Of a DNA stretch of 64,000 nt, positions 59,696 through 64,000 are shown piece by piece. This DNA comes from Streptomyces canus (lineage in GTDB: Bacteria > Actinomycetota > Actinomycetes > Streptomycetales > Streptomycetaceae): positions 8,556,001 to 8,620,000 of the forward strand of contig NZ_JAUSWW010000001.1 of NCBI RefSeq assembly GCF_030815415.1, read 5' to 3'. Both the position numbers and the translations under genes were made by a program. Each line of letters begins with the position of its first letter. The stretch's first letter is position 1. The notes beneath the pieces are model-generated. The model worked only from the letters and a program-made list of their open reading frames with translations, was not told the DNA's origin and searched no databases.

Positions 59696-60931
59696 TCAGG
59701 CCCGTTCGGCCACGGCGGCAGGGTCGTCGAGGACAGCCCGTACCACCGAGTGCGCGGCCCCCAGCAACGGCCCCTCGGGACCCAGCCGCGACACGGACAC
59801 CGGGCACGGCGGTCCCGCCGTCCGCCGGGCCAGCTCGGCCTCCAGCGAGGGCAGCAGCCAGGGTGCGAGCCCGGACAGCTCACCGCCCAGCACCACGTTC
59901 TCGGGGTCCAGCAGATTGACGGCTCCGGTCAGCGCGACGCCGAGGGCCCGCCCGGCATCCCGCAGGGCACGGCGTACGTCCTCGTCCCCTTCGGCGGCAC
60001 GCGCCGCGAGCAGCCCGACCCGGTCGCCCCCTGGCTCCAGACCGGCCGCCCGCAGTACGGCCTCCTCACCGGCGTACTGCTCCAGGCATCCGCGCCCGCC
60101 GCACGGGCACTGCGGTCCCTCGGGTTCCACCGGTACGTGCCCCAGCTCGCCCGCGAAGCCGCGGGTCCCGCGCAGCAGACCGCCGGCCACGACGACGGCC
60201 GCACCGATGCCGATCTCCGCCGACACATGCAGGAAGTCGAGCGGGGTGCCGTCGCCGAGCCAGAGTTCGGCGAGGGCACCGAAGTTGGCCTCGTTGTCCA
60301 CGGCCAGCGGGAACGCCGTGGGCAGCAGGGCGCCGAGGTCCGTGTCGTGCCAGTCGAGGTTCGGGGCGCGCACCACCGTGCGGCCGTCGCGCGCCACCAG
60401 GCCGGGCACGGCCACGGCGAGCCCCGTCGGCCACAGGCCCTCGCCCTCCGCCTCGGTGACGACCTGGTCGATCAGCTCGGTGAGTTCCTCGATCACCGGC
60501 CCGGGGGAGCGGCCGCGGTTCGCACCGTGCCGTACGGCCCGGGCCCGCACCTGGCCGCGCAGATCGACCGCGCAGACCGCGAGGTGGTCGACGCCGACCT
60601 CGGCGCCGATCCCGGCGGGACCGTGCGCGCTGACGGCGAGCGCCGACCCGGGCCGGCCCACCCGGCCCGGCCGCTCGGGGCCGAGCTCCTCGAGCAGGCC
60701 CGACCGTATGAGCTCGTCGACGAGAGTCGACACGGCGGCACGGGTCAGCCCGATCCGTGAGGCGACGGCGGCCCGGGAGAGGGGTCCCTCGGCGCTGACG
60801 GTGTGCATCACGCGGGCCAGGTTGCGGCGGCGCATGCCCTGCTGGGTGTCCGGCAGTGCGCGCCCCGGTCCGGCCGGGTGGGCGTCGTGCAGCGGTGCGG
60901 TCATGCCTCCGTCAGTCCTCTGGTGATCCAT
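59696..60931 (-). CDS. ROK-family transcriptional regulator of the xylose cluster
   Basis: A protein of up to 411 residues. The N-terminal winged helix (about 40-90; RAAVASRIGLTRAAVSTLVDEL) binds DNA. The ROK sugar-kinase-like domain follows, with GFAGELGHVP and the zinc motif CPCGGRGCLEQY. The start at 60931 is preferred since GGAG lies 7 bp upstream; ATG at 60904 is an alternative. It is downstream of xylB on the same strand. The role as xylose-responsive repressor is inferred from position, as ROK regulators commonly control sugar operons. Confidence 0.9.
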   Translation of the reverse strand: MDHQRTDGGMTAPLHDAHPAGPGRALPDTQQGMRRRNLARVMHTVSAEGPLSRAAVASRIGLTRAAVSTLVDELIRSGLLEELGPERPGRVGRPGSALAVSAHGPAGIGAEVGVDHLAVCAVDLRGQVRARAVRHGANRGRSPGPVIEELTELIDQVVTEAEGEGLWPTGLAVAVPGLVARDGRTVVRAPNLDWHDTDLGALLPTAFPLAVDNEANFGALAELWLGDGTPLDFLHVSAEIGIGAAVVVAGGLLRGTRGFAGELGHVPVEPEGPQCPCGGRGCLEQYAGEEAVLRAAGLEPGGDRVGLLAARAAEGDEDVRRALRDAGRALGVALTGAVNLLDPENVVLGGELSGLAPWLLPSLEAELARRTAGPPCPVSVSRLGPEGPLLGAAHSVVRAVLDDPAAVAERA

Positions 60932-61004
60932 ACGGTTCTCCGCGAGCCCGTCAGGCGGTGGCGACCTCAGTGGGCCGCCGGGCGCCTGTCCGGCGGCGGA
61001 CGTC

Positions 61005-62450
61005 TCAGCCGGTCTCCGTCGGCCTGTCCAGCAGCGGAGCCGCGTCGGAGAGTACCCCGGAGATCCTCGCCATCGTCGTCTCGTCCCGCTCCACGGCCTC
61101 CAGCACCGGGCCGGCGGTCGTGTTCCAGCGCCGGGCGACCGCGGCCGGGTCCTCGCCGGTCAGCAGGCCCGCCGCCTGGGCGGCCGCGCCGAGTGCGACG
61201 AGCTCCTTGGCTTCGGGGATCTGCACGGGACGGCCCGAGAGCCGGCGTACGGTCTCCTGCCAGGCCCTGCCGCGGGCGCCGCCGCCGATCAGCAGCAGCG
61301 GGACCGAACGGTCCGCGTCCTCGTCGAGGACCAGGTCGAGCGCGCCCAGCAGCGCGTGGACGGCACCGTCGTAGGCGGCCTGGAGGAGCTGGCCGCCGGT
61401 GGTGTCGTGCCGCAGGCCGTACAGGAGTCCGGAGGCGCCCGGCAGCGCGGGGGTGCGCTCGCCGTCCAGGTAGGGCAGGAGCGTGACACCGGTGGTGGGC
61501 TCCACGGCCTCCCGGTCGAGGCCGAGGAGGGCGGCGACGCGGTCGACGGCGAGCGTGCAGTTCAGGGTGCAGGCCAGCGGGAGCCAGTCGCCGTGCGCGT
61601 CGGCGAAGCCCGCCACGGTGCCGGTCGGGTCCGCGGGGCGCCGCTCGGAGACCGCGTACACCGTGCCCGACGTGCCCAGGCTCAGCACGGGGGTGCCGGG
61701 ACGCAGTCCGAGGCCCAGCGCGGCGGCCGCGTTGTCGCCGGTGCCCGGGGCGACCAGGGTGCCCTTGGAGAACGGCAGGTCATGGCGGTCACGCACGGTC
61801 CCCGCCACCTCGCCAGGGCGAACCACGCGGGGCAGCAGGGCGGGGTCGAGACCGACGTGCGCGAGGGTCTCCTCGTCGTACGCCTCGGTCGCCGACGCCC
61901 ACCAGCCGGTGCCGGAGGCGTCGCCGCGGTCGGTCGTGCCCTGGCCCGTGAGGCGCTCGGTGAGGTAGTCGTGCGGCAGGCGCACCGCCTTGGTGGCGCG
62001 GATCGCGTCCGGCTCGTTCTCGGCGAGCCAGGCCCACTTCGTGACCGTGAAGGACGGGCCCGGCACGCTGCCGGTGCGCTCGGCCCAGGCCTTCGGCCCG
62101 CCCAGTTCCTCGATGAGCCGGGCGGCCTGCGGCGCGGAGCGCACGTCGTTCCACAGCAGGGCGGGGCGGACCGGCTCGCCCTGCGCGTCCAGCGTGACGA
62201 GGCCGTGCTGCTGCCCGCCGATGGACACGGCGGCGGCCTCGCGGGCCGCGTCACCGCACTGGTGCAGGGCCTCGCACAGCGCGTCCCACCACTGGCGCGG
62301 GTCGCTCTCGCGCCCCGCCCCGGAGGAGACGGTGTGCGATGCCTGACCGCTCGCCACCACCCTTCCGGTCGACGCGTCGACGACCAGGGCCTTGGTGGAC
62401 TGCGTGGACGTGTCCACGCCGACGACGAGCGGACCCTCGGCAGCTGACAT
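61005..62450 (-). CDS. xylB: Xylulokinase
   Basis: A 481-residue FGGY-family sugar kinase. The ATP-binding start GVDTSTQSTK, the sugar-binding GQQHGLV and WNDVR, and the C-terminal IGGGARGRAWQETV motif identify xylulokinase. It phosphorylates D-xylulose to xylulose 5-phosphate for the pentose phosphate pathway. GGGAGAG precedes ATG. It is divergent from xylA across 146 bp and upstream of the ROK gene. Confidence 0.95.
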   Translation of the reverse strand: MSAAEGPLVVGVDTSTQSTKALVVDASTGRVVASGQASHTVSSGAGRESDPRQWWDALCEALHQCGDAAREAAAVSIGGQQHGLVTLDAQGEPVRPALLWNDVRSAPQAARLIEELGGPKAWAERTGSVPGPSFTVTKWAWLAENEPDAIRATKAVRLPHDYLTERLTGQGTTDRGDASGTGWWASATEAYDEETLAHVGLDPALLPRVVRPGEVAGTVRDRHDLPFSKGTLVAPGTGDNAAAALGLGLRPGTPVLSLGTSGTVYAVSERRPADPTGTVAGFADAHGDWLPLACTLNCTLAVDRVAALLGLDREAVEPTTGVTLLPYLDGERTPALPGASGLLYGLRHDTTGGQLLQAAYDGAVHALLGALDLVLDEDADRSVPLLLIGGGARGRAWQETVRRLSGRPVQIPEAKELVALGAAAQAAGLLTGEDPAAVARRWNTTAGPVLEAVERDETTMARISGVLSDAAPLLDRPTETG

Positions 62451-62484
62451 CGGGCTCTCCCTTTTGCGTGCTCAAGCGGCTCGT

Positions 62485-62531
62485 GTCTCCGTCCGAAGAC
62501 CGTCGGAGACATCTTGTCTCTTCCCAGAGAC
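62485..62531. promoter_or_regulatory. Helically phased operator cluster between xylB and xylA
   Basis: Four alternating copies of GTCTC and GAGAC begin at 62485, 62506, 62516 and 62527, spaced 21, 10 and 11 bp. They form nested palindromes, including GAGACA-TCT-TGTCTC (62506-62520). An A/T-rich stretch TACTAATTTGTAAAC follows at 62541-62555. The gap is the divergent xyl promoter. Confidence 0.65.
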
Positions 62532-62596
62532 GCGATCGCATACTAATTTGTAAACGGCCATGACGAAATAGTCGCAAGCGAGCAAGGAGCCGCGAC

Positions 62597-63763
62597 ATGA
62601 ACTACCAGCCCACCCCCGAGGACAGGTTCACCTTCGGCCTGTGGACCGTCGGCTGGCAGGGAAGGGACCCGTTCGGCGACGCCACGCGGCCTGCCCTCGA
62701 CCCTGTCGAGACCGTGCGGCGCCTGGCCGAGCTCGGCGCCCACGGGGTGACCTTCCACGACGACGACCTGATCCCCTTCGGGTCCTCGGACGCCGAGCGC
62801 GAGGGCCACATCAAGCGCTTCCGGGAGGCCCTCGACGCGACCGGCATGAAGGTGCCGATGGCCACCACCAACCTCTTCACGCACCCCGTCTTCAAGGACG
62901 GCGCGTTCACGGCGAACGACCGTGACGTGCGCCGCTACGCCCTGCGCAAGACGATCCGCAACATCGACCTGGCGGTCGAGCTCGGCGCCGAGACCTACGT
63001 CGCCTGGGGCGGCCGCGAGGGCGCGGAGTCCGGTGCCGCCAAGGACGTACGGGTGGCCCTGGACCGCATGAAGGAGGGCTTCGACCTCCTCGGCGAGTAC
63101 GTGACCGAGCAGGGCTACGACCTGAAGTTCGCGATCGAGCCCAAGCCGAACGAGCCGCGCGGCGACATCCTGCTCCCCACGGTCGGGCACGCCCTGGCGT
63201 TCATCGAGCGCCTGGAGCGCCCGGAGCTCTACGGCGTCAACCCGGAGGTCGGCCACGAGCAGATGGCCGGGCTGAACTTCCCGCACGGCATCGCGCAGGC
63301 CCTGTGGGCGGGCAAGCTCTTCCACATCGACCTCAACGGCCAGTCCGGCATCAAGTACGACCAGGACCTGCGCTTCGGCGCGGGCGACCTGCGGTCCGCC
63401 TTCTGGCTGGTCGACCTGCTGGAGACCGCCGGTTACGCGGGTCCGAAGCACTTCGACTTCAAGCCGCCGCGGACCGAGGACTTCGACGGTGTCTGGGCGT
63501 CGGCCGCGGGCTGCATGCGCAACTACCTCATCCTCAAGGAGCGGGCGGCCGCCTTCCGTGCCGACCCGCAGGTCCAGGAGGCGCTGCGGGCCGCGCGTCT
63601 GGACGAGCTCGCGCAGCCCACGGCGGCGGACGGCCTGAAGTCGCTGCTCGCGGACCGTACGGCCTTCGAGGAGTTCGACGTGGAGGCCGCCGCCGCGCGC
63701 GGTATGGCCTTCGAGCAGCTCGACCAGCTGGCGATGGACCACCTGCTGGGCGCCCGCGGCTGA
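62597..63763 (+). CDS. xylA: Xylose isomerase
   Basis: A 388-residue enzyme that converts D-xylose to D-xylulose. The length and sequence match the Streptomyces class I isomerase closely. Active-site and metal residues are in place: His54 and Asp57 (TFHDDD), Glu181 and Lys183 (EPKPNEP), GHEQMAG with the metal-site Glu/His, and the later Asp residues in HIDLNGQ ... FDFKPPR. AAGGAG precedes ATG. Divergent from xylB, sharing a palindromic promoter region. Confidence 0.98.
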   Translation: MNYQPTPEDRFTFGLWTVGWQGRDPFGDATRPALDPVETVRRLAELGAHGVTFHDDDLIPFGSSDAEREGHIKRFREALDATGMKVPMATTNLFTHPVFKDGAFTANDRDVRRYALRKTIRNIDLAVELGAETYVAWGGREGAESGAAKDVRVALDRMKEGFDLLGEYVTEQGYDLKFAIEPKPNEPRGDILLPTVGHALAFIERLERPELYGVNPEVGHEQMAGLNFPHGIAQALWAGKLFHIDLNGQSGIKYDQDLRFGAGDLRSAFWLVDLLETAGYAGPKHFDFKPPRTEDFDGVWASAAGCMRNYLILKERAAAFRADPQVQEALRAARLDELAQPTAADGLKSLLADRTAFEEFDVEAAAARGMAFEQLDQLAMDHLLGARG

Positions 63764-63781
63764 ACGCACGCGCGCGTGCGT
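63764..63781 (+). terminator. Perfect 18-bp palindrome immediately after xylA
   Basis: ACGCACGCG-CGCGTGCGT begins at the base after the xylA stop. It is a perfect palindrome and probably acts as terminator or mRNA end protector. Confidence 0.55.
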
Positions 63782-63911
63782 GTGTGATCGGTCTCCGCGG
63801 CTGACCGGCCCCGTGCGGAATGCTCCGGAACGATGCCGTCCTTGGCATGAGTCGGTATCAACTTCCGTGCGGGGGTCGCGCCGTGCCCCGTGCCCGGCCA
63901 CCCTGGACGGT

Positions 63912-64000
63912 ATGGCCATGCCGCCCGTACCGCCTCAGCCGCCCGGGCCGCCGGACGACACGCCGCCCTACGGCGGCGGCTTCGGCCCCCCTCCTGAAGG
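63912..64000 (+). CDS. Proline/glycine-rich protein, 5' end only
   Basis: An ATG at 63912 begins a reading frame open to the end of the window (29 codons): MAMPPVPPQPPGPPDD then Pro/Gly-rich sequence. Such leaders precede membrane domains in many Streptomyces proteins. A second in-frame ATG is at 63918. No strong ribosome site is seen, and the rest of the gene is outside the window. Confidence 0.5.
   Translation, partial: MAMPPVPPQPPGPPDDTPPYGGGFGPPPE

Noticed and set aside
62541..62555. TACTAATTTGTAAAC considered as a xylose-regulator operator half or -10 box
   Set aside because: No matching second half or good -35 was found. The phased GTCTC/GAGAC cluster is the stronger operator candidate.

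Overview
The window is high-GC actinobacterial chromosome, almost certainly Streptomyces. Codon third positions are nearly all G/C and genes are dense with many ATGA/GTGA overlaps. A dispersed Streptomyces-type intergenic repeat occurs several times. Characteristic families are present: RppA type III PKS with CYP158 and a cupin, the 388-residue Streptomyces xylose isomerase, a SpoIIE-type phosphatase, and a GAF-type aldehyde dehydrogenase regulator. From memory only, the gene order resembles the S. coelicolor SCO1220-to-SCO1169 segment (pfkA, murT/gatD, rppA cluster, DNA ligase, aldehyde dehydrogenase, xylBA). No rRNA, tRNA, CRISPR array or transposase was seen.

Layout. 1-3.1 kb: tail of a small membrane protein, an SSS-family symporter and a LytS-type histidine kinase. 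3.1-7.6 kb: small membrane protein, Ser/Thr kinase, PASTA lipoprotein and a CtaG-like copper/oxidase protein. 7.8-11.7 kb: pfkA, the lipid II amidation pair gatD-murT, and peptide deformylase. 11.7-13.8 kb: a TetR regulator divergent from an acyl-CoA dehydrogenase whose coding region carries an in-frame repeat. 13.8-17.7 kb: a MoxR ATPase, a metallopeptidase-VWA protein and an unknown partner. 17.8-20.6 kb: rppA-P450-cupin pigment operon. 20.8-26.2 kb: small protein, semialdehyde dehydrogenase, NUDIX, ATP-dependent DNA ligase, and a thioredoxin-reductase-like flavoprotein divergent from an XRE-cupin regulator. 26.3-29.6 kb: quinone oxidoreductase and a paired acyl-CoA dehydrogenase operon. 29.7-35 kb: secreted or membrane proteins and an OhrR-like/esterase pair. 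35-40.4 kb: DUF3533 permease, SpoIIE phosphatase, methyltransferase, ATP-grasp enzyme and a hypothetical protein.

40.7-54.7 kb is an accessory-looking island: a helical-repeat protein, a divergent HSP90-family ATPase with a 987-residue TPR partner, a SUKH-domain protein containing a rare TTA codon, a membrane protein, then a four-gene opposite-strand operon (unknown, unknown, TPR, CHAT protease) and a divergently encoded 141-residue protein. An identical 19-bp motif precedes two plus-strand genes of the island. This is the best candidate for a poorly described conflict/defence system. It looks like the class of caspase/CHAT-TPR-associated systems predicted computationally in actinobacteria.

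54.7-64 kb: aldehyde dehydrogenase with its GAF regulator, a Tat-exported amidase, an acetamidase gene with a one-base frameshift, and the xylose cluster (ROK regulator and xylulokinase divergent from xylose isomerase) with a phased operator-like region. The last 89 bases start a proline-rich protein that runs off the end.
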